A DNA stretch of 46,718 bases from Bacteroidota bacterium (GCA_025963485.1 JAOQAO010000193.1:1-46718); one strand, 5' to 3'. Counted from the stretch's first letter, positions 20,287 through 29,187 are shown. Numbers and translations are program-made. The notes: generated from the sequence alone by a model not told the origin.

Positions 20287-20861
20287 TGCTAATAGACCTG
20301 AAACAACTACGCGAAGAAGAGGAACTGTATAAATTCAAAAGGCACGAGGACAAGTGCAGCCGGTTCATCAATGAAGATGTACGTCTGGAGATAGATGTAC
20401 AGATGGGAGCCCTGAAGATGGGTGAGTCTATTCACTACTCGACCACTGCGAGATGGCATCTACATGACATCATCGTCTGGGCTCTCCGGCAAACGGGACC
20501 CGCAGATCTGTATTTCTGTACATATGCTATCAAAGAGTTCCAAGCCAGGCTCTTTAGCAACATGCAACGGGACCAGCTGATCAGAAAGATATATGCATTG
20601 GTTGATTATCGAGCTGAGGTGCATGATGCTCAGGTAGTGCAGCTGCTGAAAGAGGTCTGCGAGAAGTTCGGGACCATGCGGACACATGCAAAGCTTGTTA
20701 TCATCCGTAATGAGGATTGGGCTGTAGTGATCACTACATCTGCAAACCTGACACAGAATACCAGTGGTGATGTGGGCGTGATATCGTGCGACACCGGAGC
20801 GGCAGATTTTAGAATTGATTGGTTAATAAAAAATATAAATGATGGCACTGGAGCTAAGTGA
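20286..20861 (+). CDS. Single-HKD phospholipase D-like protein
   Basis: Start overlaps the integrase stop (TAATG). 'THAKLVIIRNEDWAVVITTSANLTQN' fits HxK-x(n)-S/TSANL of PLD-like nucleases. Confidence 0.65.
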   Translation: MLIDLKQLREEEELYKFKRHEDKCSRFINEDVRLEIDVQMGALKMGESIHYSTTARWHLHDIIVWALRQTGPADLYFCTYAIKEFQARLFSNMQRDQLIRKIYALVDYRAEVHDAQVVQLLKEVCEKFGTMRTHAKLVIIRNEDWAVVITTSANLTQNTSGDVGVISCDTGAADFRIDWLIKNINDGTGAK

Positions 20862-21126
20862 GGAACAGTTGGAGCTACTGAAGGAATTGGGAGCTACCTA
20901 TTTTACGTTTAAAGAATGCGCTATTGTACTAGGTGTAGAGACATCAGTCTTTGTCAATGCGATGAAGTCGCCGGGATCTGTGGCGTATAAGACATATTAT
21001 TCTGCGTTCTATACTTCCACTCTGAAGGTACGGAAGAGTATAATGGATCTCGCAGTCAGAGGAAGCGGACCAGCGCAGCAACAGATGATAAAAATAATCG
21101 ATGCAGCTGCTGCCGGCAACAAGTAA
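20839..21126 (+). CDS. Small hypothetical protein, possibly HTH-containing
   Basis: Overlaps the 3' end of the PLD-like gene by 23 nt; 'FTFKECAIVLGVETSVFVNAMKSPGS' resembles an HTH. Confidence 0.6.
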   Translation: MMALELSEEQLELLKELGATYFTFKECAIVLGVETSVFVNAMKSPGSVAYKTYYSAFYTSTLKVRKSIMDLAVRGSGPAQQQMIKIIDAAAAGNK

Positions 21127-21144
21127 ACCAAGCTCCTTTTTGAT

Positions 21145-21175
21145 CAAACTTTTTGGGAGCAGCACAAAAAGTTTG
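21145..21175. terminator. 11-bp perfect inverted repeat between convergent genes (candidate bidirectional terminator)
   Basis: CAAACTTTTTG - GGAGCAGCA - CAAAAAGTTTG. Confidence 0.55.
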
Positions 21176-21186
21176 GACGGACATGA

Positions 21187-21214
21187 TTTTGCCCCACTGG
21201 ATAGTGAGGCAAAA
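21187..21214. terminator. Second inverted repeat between convergent genes
   Basis: TTTTGCC-C-CACT-GGAT-AGTG-A-GGCAAAA: 7 bp + 4 bp stem with a tetraloop, T/A-rich ends on both sides. Confidence 0.6.
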
Positions 21215-21219
21215 CACCC

Positions 21220-21972
21220 TTAGAAAAAGATTACAGGCTCTTCTGTGGCCTGATTGAATAGCGTAGCTGGCTCAGGTGGCTTTATAGCTTCGGCGTCCCT
21301 ATATCGCATTACATCGCTTTCGCCCTGGCTGATGGGTTGAATGTTAAAAACTGCATACTTCCTATATGCGTTTACCTTCCATCCCTGTATCCAGTGATTG
21401 GCTCTCAGCGCGTCGTGATGTATAACCTCTCCCTCTAAGCCGTGTATCAGGAAATTGAGTACACAGATTTTGCAGCACATGCCGTCGAGGTCTTCGGCGT
21501 AGGCTAACATTTTCCCCTTCAAACGCATGTGAGCTGATAGCAGCATCCGACCGCTACCCGCGCAGGGATCACTCACAGTTTGCACCTTATCCGTTTCATC
21601 ATCTATGACCATAGCAGCCATACAATCAACAAGGTGCTCGGGAGTAAAGAACTGCCCTAGCTTAGATTTGTGATACTTACCACTTAGGTACTGGTAGTAA
21701 TTACCGAGCAGGTCTTTATATATCCAGTCATCGGATGCAATCGCATCGTGGGTACACATCACCCATGTATGGAAAAGCTCCGCGAATAGTTTTAGTTCCT
21801 GCTCATTGTACGTTTTCCGCATCCTCTCAGCAAGCCCCTCGGTAGGGACTAGCTGAAAGTTTGATACTGCGATAGAAAGAAAGTCGTCAAATATTTGGAG
21901 ATGGTCCCATCTGTACGTGAGTTGCTCGAATATCTTGTCAAAGGGTTTAATCCACGTTGGTATCTGTTCCAT
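21220..21972 (-). CDS. N6-adenine DNA-methyltransferase-like protein (no recognisable NPPY motif)
   Basis: 'KLGQFFTPEHLVDCMA', SAM-binding motif I 'SDPCAGSGRMLLSAHM'; no NPP[YFW] in 250 aa. Confidence 0.7.
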   Translation of the reverse strand: MEQIPTWIKPFDKIFEQLTYRWDHLQIFDDFLSIAVSNFQLVPTEGLAERMRKTYNEQELKLFAELFHTWVMCTHDAIASDDWIYKDLLGNYYQYLSGKYHKSKLGQFFTPEHLVDCMAAMVIDDETDKVQTVSDPCAGSGRMLLSAHMRLKGKMLAYAEDLDGMCCKICVLNFLIHGLEGEVIHHDALRANHWIQGWKVNAYRKYAVFNIQPISQGESDVMRYRDAEAIKPPEPATLFNQATEEPVIFF

Positions 21973-22180
21973 AGGGGTAGTTTAGAGATTCTTCGTATGT
22001 CTTGAATGCAAAAGGGTACTGAGTACTTAGCACCTCTAACGCAGTCATGTGAATGGATACAGTGGATATTTTATCGCAACTGTTAGACCGATTAATGATA
22101 GATATTAACTGTTCCGGTGTTTTATCTTTCAATGCGTCAATGAGAAATTGAGCGGGTTCTATTGCTATTTCAATTGTCAT
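21947..22180 (-). CDS. Hypothetical phage protein, 77 aa
   Basis: Overlaps the methyltransferase-like and ArdC-like ORFs in a polycistronic arrangement. Confidence 0.5.
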   Translation of the reverse strand: MTIEIAIEPAQFLIDALKDKTPEQLISIINRSNSCDKISTVSIHMTALEVLSTQYPFAFKTYEESLNYPYGTDTNVD

Positions 22181-22502
22181 TTTTGGGATTGGTTTGTGTT
22201 ATATCGAATACATAAGCCAGTGGAAAAAATTTCATTTCGTCATCTTCGGGCGCGGGAGCTGCTGCTGCGCTGCCATCTGCTGGCTGCCGTTGTTGGTTGG
22301 GTCTACCCCATAATAAAAGTGCCTTCTCGCCTTTCTTGACTACTCGCCCTTCACTGTTCCACGTGCGTAATGACTTCAAATCTGTGTAGCCCTTTTCCGC
22401 GTACATCAGGACAAGTAATTCGTTTACTGTTTGGCCTTCCTCCTGCTGTGGCAGAGTAGCACAGATAGCCTTTAGCTCATCCCTTCTTGGGTTGATTGAC
22501 AT
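22170..22502 (-). CDS. Stand-alone ArdC-N-terminal-like (ssDNA-binding/antirestriction) protein
   Basis: 'LRTWNSEGRVVKKGEKALLLWGRP...FFPLAYVFDITQT' matches the ArdC N-domain pattern (W..xGxxVxKGEK.....VFDxxQT); no C-terminal metalloprotease domain. Confidence 0.6.
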   Translation of the reverse strand: MSINPRRDELKAICATLPQQEEGQTVNELLVLMYAEKGYTDLKSLRTWNSEGRVVKKGEKALLLWGRPNQQRQPADGSAAAAPAPEDDEMKFFPLAYVFDITQTNPKNDN

Positions 22503-22528
22503 ATATTAATATTTATATTGATTAATGA

Positions 22529-22557
22529 AAAGCAGGGATGCGGAATTGCACCCCTGC
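22529..22557 (-). terminator. Rho-independent terminator downstream of the 158-aa ORF
   Basis: Minus strand GCAGGG-G-TGC-AATTCC-GCA-T-CCCTGC followed by TTTTCATT; the G-T wobble exists only on the minus-strand transcript (A-C mismatch on plus). Confidence 0.7.
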
Positions 22558-22569
22558 GGGTTAAGTGGT

Positions 22570-23046
22570 TTAGCCTAGCGCAATGATTTCATTTGCGGTC
22601 TGTTCTTGCTTTGTGGTTAGTTCCTTCATTATTTCATTCAGGACATTTTTGATAACCACAGGGTTACAGGTGCGGAACTTTGCGCCTTTACCATCTGTCA
22701 GATCGAGTATGTTAGTACTCTCATCTGTAGCTATTTTGAAGCGTTCCAGCTCCTTCTTGCTAGTTGCATATTTGGCCTCTTTCTCGAAAAGTAGATTTAG
22801 CTTTTCGTTTTTATCCCTTTGGGATTGGAGAGTAGGCACAGGTAGAATGACCGGCGCGGGTGGTTCGGATGTCACCTCTGCCTTTTTATCCATTGGAGGA
22901 TTCATGTGTTGGACATAAGGGAATGTGTCCGCGTTTGCTTTTAGCTTTTCGTTATCATCGATAACTTTTTGAATCTCAGTGTATTTAACACCTTTCTTGT
23001 TTGTGCCGTTGAGGGTGGCACTGCCGTTGTTGGAGTTGGTACTCAT
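22570..23046 (-). CDS. Hypothetical phage protein, 158 aa
   Basis: ORF following an AT-rich promoter-like region and leader element. Confidence 0.6.
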   Translation of the reverse strand: MSTNSNNGSATLNGTNKKGVKYTEIQKVIDDNEKLKANADTFPYVQHMNPPMDKKAEVTSEPPAPVILPVPTLQSQRDKNEKLNLLFEKEAKYATSKKELERFKIATDESTNILDLTDGKGAKFRTCNPVVIKNVLNEIMKELTTKQEQTANEIIALG

Positions 23047-23055
23047 GTTGTTTTT

Positions 23056-23083
23056 TGCGACCTGTTAAAGACTGCGCCTGTCT
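23056..23083 (-). promoter_or_regulatory. Duplicated phage leader/operator element, copy A
   Basis: Minus strand AGACAGGCGCAGTCTTTAACAGGTCGCA, 9 nt before the ATG of 22570..23046; 26/28 identical to 35123-35149. Confidence 0.7.
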
Positions 23084-23323
23084 GTTGTGATTAATAATAA
23101 TTAGACTATAAAGATTGTCAAAGGTTTAAAGGTTATTTGTTAAAAGAATATTTATTTTATTAACTATTTAAACAGCTGTTATCCTTTTATTTAATGTTCC
23201 TTAAAGATAAATAAAAGACACGAAATGACAAAGGATTTTGATTAAATTCTTCGCATGAGTTTCATATATAAACACCCTGTTTATCAACATTTTATATTGA
23301 TATTTTTCTAAAACAAAAAACAA

Positions 23324-23581
23324 GTCGTTAAACGACCACACTGGCGCCTGTGGAATATGGCAATTTCCAAAATCGAAAAGCAGGGAAATATGAGAAAACC
23401 ATGCCCTATGTGGCCCCTCGGGACCATTGCCTTTGAGCTAGGCATTTTAGATAGGGTGATGTGATGATACGAGCCGCCAACCCAGTTGCGCATCGCACGG
23501 GTCAGGCGAAGGGGAAGAGCGTCACTCTATCCCATGCACGAACGCCAGCACTTCCCCTGCTTCAGGGGGGTGTGCTGGCGT
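23324..23581. ncRNA. Candidate structured non-coding RNA or structured cis-acting DNA element
   Basis: No convincing ORF; stems: GTCGT/ACGAC 23324-23336, CCACA/TGTGG 23336-23353, TGCCT/AGGCA 23428-23444, GATAGGGTGA/TCACTCTATC 23450-23459 with 23522-23531, ACCC/GGGT + TGCG/CGCA 23480-23502, ACGCCAGCAC/GTGCTGGCGT + CCCCTG/CAGGGG 23542-23581. Confidence 0.5.
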
Positions 23582-23642
23582 GTATTAAGTTAGTGATAGA
23601 AGCGTGTACCATGTACAGCGTATAGCACGGCGCATAGCGCAA

Positions 23643-25271
23643 CTATATAGAGAATGTAATATCGTCCCCATCCAGTAGGTGCTCACACTCGTACCCTACG
23701 ATCATATCGAAGCAGTCACTCAGGTGGGTAGCCCTCCACTGCTCATCAGCTGGCAGGTTAGTCTCGCTGGTTTTATCCTTCTCAAAGTCCTTCTGGCCTT
23801 GCTTGATAGGTGCCTTGGACATGGACCATAGGGTCTCATAGCAATTGTTCTGGTTGATCTGGAAGGTGGGGAAGCGCTCATCCCGCTCATCCCTTGAATC
23901 AAGGACATAGTTGACTATCCTGTACTTGGTCTTGTGGGGTATGTATGCATTGTGATCATTGCCACGTATCACCTCCCAGTCATTGGCTACCAGTATAGTT
24001 ATCACAGTTTCTATATCAGACTCCGTGGTATTGGTCTTCTCCCTGTGGCCAGACGGATCATCGTAGATGTAGATTACCCTGTGCACATGAGGCTTGTAGT
24101 ATGCACAGAACTCCCTGACCAGATCCTCCAGCTTACTGGGTGACTGAGCAGTGAAGTTCTTCAACCCCCAATATACATGCCCGTAGAGCTGCATCACAAG
24201 CATCCAGTTCCAGGTGGTGCCATAGTCGAGGCCGATCCTCAACGGTAGATCAGCCCTCCAGTCCTTATCCAATTGGCAATCCCTGCCCTTTCCAGCGCGA
24301 TAGCGGTCCAGGCCGATAGTTTCTATGCGGCTGTAGTTACTCTTGTCACTGTAGCCATGTATGGACTCGTCAAGGTAGGTATAGAAGCCATTCTCTATCT
24401 CCGGTACATCCTCATTCAGGATAGAGGTACGGAACTCGATCAGGCTGGAGTTTCGGTAGGCATTCTTGAAATAATCGATTCCAAGGAATGCAAGGTTCTC
24501 CAGAGTACTCGGTGTTAGGAACATCGTGGCCTCGCGTTGTTTCTTCCAGATATAGCGCTGTAGTGGCATATTAAAATCCTTCTGCAATTTCATCTGTAGA
24601 AGGATTATCTCGAGTAAATCTTTATAGGCCGTAGCGCTGTCTGCATAGCGGTCGATCCACCGGAAATCACGCTTACCATAATAGCTATCCTGGGTAATGA
24701 TCAGTCCGGTGTGTCCCGGCAGGTCCCTCCAGCATGTACCGTCCTCATTGACGATGCTGGCGTGGCCGGACATTGTCTTCAGCAGCTCGCTGTCAACCCT
24801 GACCGGATCCAGCTGCTTCGCCTCATCGATGGCGCCGTGATCCATAGACAGGCCATTGGATGAGCTGGAGTGGTCAAACGATATCAAGTGGATCCCGCTG
24901 CCGTTTTTGGCAGTTATGAAATGGTCGAATGTACGAGGCCGTACAATCGTATTTTTCAACCACGACTTTGGCGGTGTCTTACACACTACAAAGTCCTCAT
25001 CTTCCACCCAGCCCAACATCTTCCATCCGGATATCACTTCCGGCAGGAGGTGATCGAGGATCTTCCGGTAACTTTTACCGGCAAAGAATCCGGAGCTGCC
25101 AGGCATAGACTCCATATTGTGTTTTAGTGTAGGCGCTACCATGCCTGTAGTCTTGCCGAGCCTACGGCCACCCTTGATGATCTTGTATCGTGTATTAGCA
25201 GCTGACATGATCAGCTGCGGCTTATTTCTATAAACCTCAATTTGCTTAGTATCCTGTGCTAGTGCGATCAT
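23643..25271 (-). CDS. Phage terminase large subunit
   Basis: Walker A 'KGGRRLGKTTGMV', Walker-B-like 'HGAIDEAKQ', nuclease-like 'LRIGLDYGTTWNWMLVMQ'. Confidence 0.9.
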   Translation of the reverse strand: MIALAQDTKQIEVYRNKPQLIMSAANTRYKIIKGGRRLGKTTGMVAPTLKHNMESMPGSSGFFAGKSYRKILDHLLPEVISGWKMLGWVEDEDFVVCKTPPKSWLKNTIVRPRTFDHFITAKNGSGIHLISFDHSSSSNGLSMDHGAIDEAKQLDPVRVDSELLKTMSGHASIVNEDGTCWRDLPGHTGLIITQDSYYGKRDFRWIDRYADSATAYKDLLEIILLQMKLQKDFNMPLQRYIWKKQREATMFLTPSTLENLAFLGIDYFKNAYRNSSLIEFRTSILNEDVPEIENGFYTYLDESIHGYSDKSNYSRIETIGLDRYRAGKGRDCQLDKDWRADLPLRIGLDYGTTWNWMLVMQLYGHVYWGLKNFTAQSPSKLEDLVREFCAYYKPHVHRVIYIYDDPSGHREKTNTTESDIETVITILVANDWEVIRGNDHNAYIPHKTKYRIVNYVLDSRDERDERFPTFQINQNNCYETLWSMSKAPIKQGQKDFEKDKTSETNLPADEQWRATHLSDCFDMIVGYECEHLLDGDDITFSI

Positions 25272-25882
25272 GATTCGGGGATATCTTCAAACGGTATGGA
25301 CTCAATATTTTTGTCTTTGTCCTTGAATTTCTTCTTGACAAATGGCGCGATCTCTTTCTCGTACCTCTCTTCAAACTCAGCCATCATCTCGTGAGTCACA
25401 CCGATCTTTGTATAATCCATATGGAAAATAATGGTGGTATTCTTTGGCTCGTCCGGGCGATTGTCGTCCTGGTACTTTTTCATCCGGTCTATTATATCAA
25501 GCTTTGCCCTGAAGGCGGCATTGTAGATCTTACCGTCACTTTCGTTTTTAGCCTGTATAATTGCCGTTTCTGTCTGGCGCTTCATCAACAGCAGCTCTCC
25601 CCAGTAGTCAAAGTTCTCAGTCAGCGCCCAGATGCGCTTAGCATCCTGTATCATGGCGTATGCCTGACGTTCGCTCACTCCGTAGTGATCTACTACCTTA
25701 TTTCTGGTCAGGACCTCATCATTGTCCGTAAACCACATATCCTTGACATGTTCTATCTGCTTCAGATAGGTCATGTCTGCCGGAGACAGATCTACCTTGT
25801 GCTCTCCGTAACGGAAATAGCAGGTGATATGGTCAAACGGATTGCTGCTGGCCATCAACTCATTTATTATCCTTTTGCTCAC
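25268..25882 (-). CDS. Terminase small subunit-like protein
   Basis: Immediately upstream of TerL; HTH-like 'LTRNKVVDHYGVSERQAYAMIQDAKRIW'. Confidence 0.65.
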   Translation of the reverse strand: MSKRIINELMASSNPFDHITCYFRYGEHKVDLSPADMTYLKQIEHVKDMWFTDNDEVLTRNKVVDHYGVSERQAYAMIQDAKRIWALTENFDYWGELLLMKRQTETAIIQAKNESDGKIYNAAFRAKLDIIDRMKKYQDDNRPDEPKNTTIIFHMDYTKIGVTHEMMAEFEERYEKEIAPFVKKKFKDKDKNIESIPFEDIPES

Positions 25883-26705
25883 GGGTTTGTTTTTCTAGTT
25901 CCAGCTTTTCAGCCTCTAATGCTTTTAACTTGCCATCCCAGTCTGCCATTTTCAATTTGAGCTTCTCTAAAGGTTTCCCCTTGAGATGCGGTATCATCAC
26001 CGCAGCATCTTTGATCTTCTTGTTTGTCTTGGTGATCGATGACCGGACATTCATCAGCTGACGCAATGCCTCAGCATTGGTCAGGACAACCACCTTGGCG
26101 ACTCTCTTACGCACTCCACTGGGCATAGTGCCATGAGCCTCGAAATAGTCCTGTATGGTCCAGTATTTATCTATCTGGTCCATATGGGCCATGATCTGCT
26201 TAGCCAGCTCATACCGCTGGAGCTTTTCGTGCTCTAGAAGGGCCAGTTTCAGGGTGCCGCTGGACTCATACGCCAGGGAGATCAATTGAGACTTAAACTC
26301 TGCACGCTCCTTATAGAGTTGCGTCCGTGCTTTCTTGATATCCTCGATCTTTCGCAGATCCGCAGCTTTGGGTGTGATGGCCTTGGGCTCTGCGACGGGT
26401 TTAGTCTTTGCTGGCTTCACTTCCTTCACGACCGTCGGCGCTGAGGGCGCTGACGTCACCTTTACCTCTACATCGATCACCGCTGATATCTCGACTTCCT
26501 CCCCGGAGAGCCTCTGTTTGAAATGGTCATACAGTTCATCCATCAGCTGCTCCAGGAGACGTGGGTTTTCAAATTGCTGGAGGGATCTTATTTTGACCTG
26601 ATCCGTGCTGTATGCCTTCAATAGCATCAGGCCCTGAGGATAATTCTTCTTTCCATTCAGCCAGCCACGAACCGTGTCAAATTTGTCCTGGTCTGCCTGT
26701 GCCAT
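25860..26705 (-). CDS. Hypothetical phage protein with coiled coil
   Basis: Overlaps TerS-like gene; Lys/Glu-rich coiled-coil-like C-terminus. Confidence 0.6.
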   Translation of the reverse strand: MAQADQDKFDTVRGWLNGKKNYPQGLMLLKAYSTDQVKIRSLQQFENPRLLEQLMDELYDHFKQRLSGEEVEISAVIDVEVKVTSAPSAPTVVKEVKPAKTKPVAEPKAITPKAADLRKIEDIKKARTQLYKERAEFKSQLISLAYESSGTLKLALLEHEKLQRYELAKQIMAHMDQIDKYWTIQDYFEAHGTMPSGVRKRVAKVVVLTNAEALRQLMNVRSSITKTNKKIKDAAVMIPHLKGKPLEKLKLKMADWDGKLKALEAEKLELEKQTREQKDNK

Positions 26706-28870
26706 TATAAGGTTGTTACGGTGATAGCGAATCCGGTTAAATAGGTTTTGACCAGATAACCCTTGGTCGTGGGTGTGCTGCTGGCCAGCGACAGGACACT
26801 GAGCGCAAAGATTCCGCCCCTAGTGAGGGCCTGTGCTGCTATCAGGATCGAATCGGTAAGAAAGCCGGAGTCAGCTGTATTGATGCTGAGGTGCGTAAGC
26901 GCATACAGGCGCGGCAAGCGGCTGACCAAGTAGTGTGCATCTACCTGAAGGAAATCGAGCAGGTAGAGCTTCTCTAGCGTCGCAGAGGCTATCCGCTTGG
27001 GAGTGATGACCATGTACCCAGATGGTACATCGAATTGGAAATCGATCAGGCCTTCTGCTTCCACTATGATGTGCGAATCTTCTCCCAGTACCAAAGTAAA
27101 ATTGCCAGCGGAGGGCGTGACGATCTTCCCATTGATCTTATACCTGATATTATTGGAAGCTTGCAGTATGTGCAATGTCGTAGTAGTCACTGCCGTAACA
27201 TGAAATTCCAGCACACTGTCAAAATATGGTTCAATGGCAGTTGCGATTTTGCTATAGTTGGTTTCATTATGCGCGTACATCATTTTCCATTCCACGGACC
27301 ACTTGCTATCCTGTGTGTCATAGATATCTATCGTATCCTGCTGCACAATGACAGACCGGAAAACCTGCTGGAATATGTGCCCGGCACTGTCAGGGATCAG
27401 CGGCATCATGATCTCAGCCACATAGTTCGACATCAGCAGCTGCCGGTAATATTCGACATCCTCGGGACCCATCTCCCATCCGGATCTCATGGTCCATGAC
27501 TGCTCTTCACCGGCGACGATCATACGGATGGTCCCTTTGGCGGGACGTGAATCCTGATCCAGCGCCATCATGCCTGTGACACGGGTGAACTTGCTGCTCA
27601 GCTTATTTGCGCCGACAGTGCGCATGGTATCCCATCCGCCTTTTGAATTCCTAACTATAAAATAACGCTTGTCCTTGAAGTACCTGGTATCGATAATATA
27701 GGTGAACGTCTCGGAGTACTCCTGATTCTGCGACTCGTCATAGATACTCACCTCATAGTACGAGGCGGTGCGATCCGCGTGCAAAGCACCAAGGCCGCAC
27801 TGCTGCCATCCGGCAGGGATGCATAGTACGGTATCAAAGTTGACGACGGTAACAGCAGTGGTTTTCTCCTGCGTGGATCCATCGGTATAGTAGACCTTGT
27901 AGTGAATGGTATAGTCATCCGGCACGATGTATATCGAGAGCCATTCCGGCTGATCCAGGCCGATGATCTTTTCGCGGTCCTGATCCGTCAGAAACTTTAT
28001 CGCCTGATTGCTCAGTTCTTTATTGACATCTACCGGATAGTTGGCCAGGGCGATCCCGCCATTGAGGATCCTGACCGGCAGGTATTCACGCAGATCACCA
28101 TAGGCGGCTATCAATCCCTTTTTGGTCGTGTCGTTATAATTCTCCCAAGCCACCAGCTGGCCGTAGCCTATCGCCCTGGGCATGATGAAAGGACTGAAGG
28201 CGCGGAAAGGAAGTTCACTTGCCAGTATGGCATTGCCGATCTCCGGCAGCTCGTAGATAGCGAGCTGCATCTGATCATTGAGCTTATCAGCTACGCCGAC
28301 CGCCTGAAGCTGTATCAGGTCGGTGTCTTCCGGTTCCACCTGTATATTGGTCGTCATCACCACATCCATCGTGACGCTGTAGCTGTCCAGCGGCACATCA
28401 TCTGTGCCGGCAGTATTAACCGTAGCGCCATCAATGGTGATCGTGGAGCCGGTAGTAGCCAGATTGTATGCGATGCCACTATCAAGCGCCTCGATGAGGA
28501 AATAAGCTTTGCTGCTAGCGATATTGAGAAGGGAGATGCTGAAGTTTTTGGATAGTTCCGGATGCCTGTTGAGATCCTTGACAAAATTGGCAGCACAGGT
28601 AGCGAATGCTCCTGACCATGGAGTAATGAATAAGGAATCATCTCCTGACAAAGTGCCGATCCGGAATACCAGCGATACCTGAGACCAGGACAAATAAAAA
28701 TATTGACCGGCTACAGGTCTGGCAGCGTCTGCGATCACCAGCATGAGGGCCGCTTTGCTGCCACGGGTGTCATACAGGCCTTTACGGACAAAGGTCAGCT
28801 GACTGGCTGACCTGCTCCATGCCATGCCAGTGGCGCTGCCGGTACCCGGTTGTTTGATGAGTTGTAGCAT
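26705..28870 (-). CDS. Phage structural protein (probable tail/baseplate)
   Basis: 721-aa ORF in the late cluster with terminal overlaps on both sides. Confidence 0.6.
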   Translation of the reverse strand: MLQLIKQPGTGSATGMAWSRSASQLTFVRKGLYDTRGSKAALMLVIADAARPVAGQYFYLSWSQVSLVFRIGTLSGDDSLFITPWSGAFATCAANFVKDLNRHPELSKNFSISLLNIASSKAYFLIEALDSGIAYNLATTGSTITIDGATVNTAGTDDVPLDSYSVTMDVVMTTNIQVEPEDTDLIQLQAVGVADKLNDQMQLAIYELPEIGNAILASELPFRAFSPFIMPRAIGYGQLVAWENYNDTTKKGLIAAYGDLREYLPVRILNGGIALANYPVDVNKELSNQAIKFLTDQDREKIIGLDQPEWLSIYIVPDDYTIHYKVYYTDGSTQEKTTAVTVVNFDTVLCIPAGWQQCGLGALHADRTASYYEVSIYDESQNQEYSETFTYIIDTRYFKDKRYFIVRNSKGGWDTMRTVGANKLSSKFTRVTGMMALDQDSRPAKGTIRMIVAGEEQSWTMRSGWEMGPEDVEYYRQLLMSNYVAEIMMPLIPDSAGHIFQQVFRSVIVQQDTIDIYDTQDSKWSVEWKMMYAHNETNYSKIATAIEPYFDSVLEFHVTAVTTTTLHILQASNNIRYKINGKIVTPSAGNFTLVLGEDSHIIVEAEGLIDFQFDVPSGYMVITPKRIASATLEKLYLLDFLQVDAHYLVSRLPRLYALTHLSINTADSGFLTDSILIAAQALTRGGIFALSVLSLASSTPTTKGYLVKTYLTGFAITVTTL

Positions 28871-29130
28871 TACTTTTTATTTTGCTCAATAAGCAACCTC
28901 AGCTCATGAATTTGAGTTGATAGTTTCTCTCCCCACTCTGCGAATTCAGAGGTGTGGATCTTATGGTCCTCTTTTAGCTCATTGACCTGTTGCTTCAAAA
29001 ACCCATTCTCTTGCCTCAGCGATGAGATAGCCACGCTGAAACGCACATACACGCCGATAATAGAGCCACCCAACGTGAGGAAAATTCCGGCTGCTGTGAG
29101 AGAAAATCCTAAAATTTCTTGTGTTGTCAT
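28870..29130 (-). CDS. Small membrane protein, N-terminal TM plus coiled coil (holin/lysis-like candidate)
   Basis: Preferred start MTTQEILGFSLTAAGIFLTLGGSIIGVYV; heptad-like C-terminal half. Confidence 0.5.
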   Translation of the reverse strand: MTTQEILGFSLTAAGIFLTLGGSIIGVYVRFSVAISSLRQENGFLKQQVNELKEDHKIHTSEFAEWGEKLSTQIHELRLLIEQNKK

Positions 29131-29161
29131 TTTTACAAAGGTTCTTTGTGGAACAATGAAA

Positions 29162-29187
29162 GTGGAGTGTCTTAGCTGACACTCCAC
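29162..29187 (-). terminator. Perfect 10-bp hairpin downstream of 29199..30968
   Basis: GTGGAGTGTC-TTAGCT-GACACTCCAC; weak T-tract (TTTCATT) on the minus strand. Confidence 0.5.

Noticed and set aside
23308-23493. 61-aa minus-strand ORF inside the structured element
   Set aside because: Overlaps the stem-rich region, no homology-like features; treated as non-coding.
27902-28555. 217-aa plus-strand ORF antisense to 26705..28870
   Set aside because: Shadow ORF; no recognisable domain and the opposite frame is continuous.
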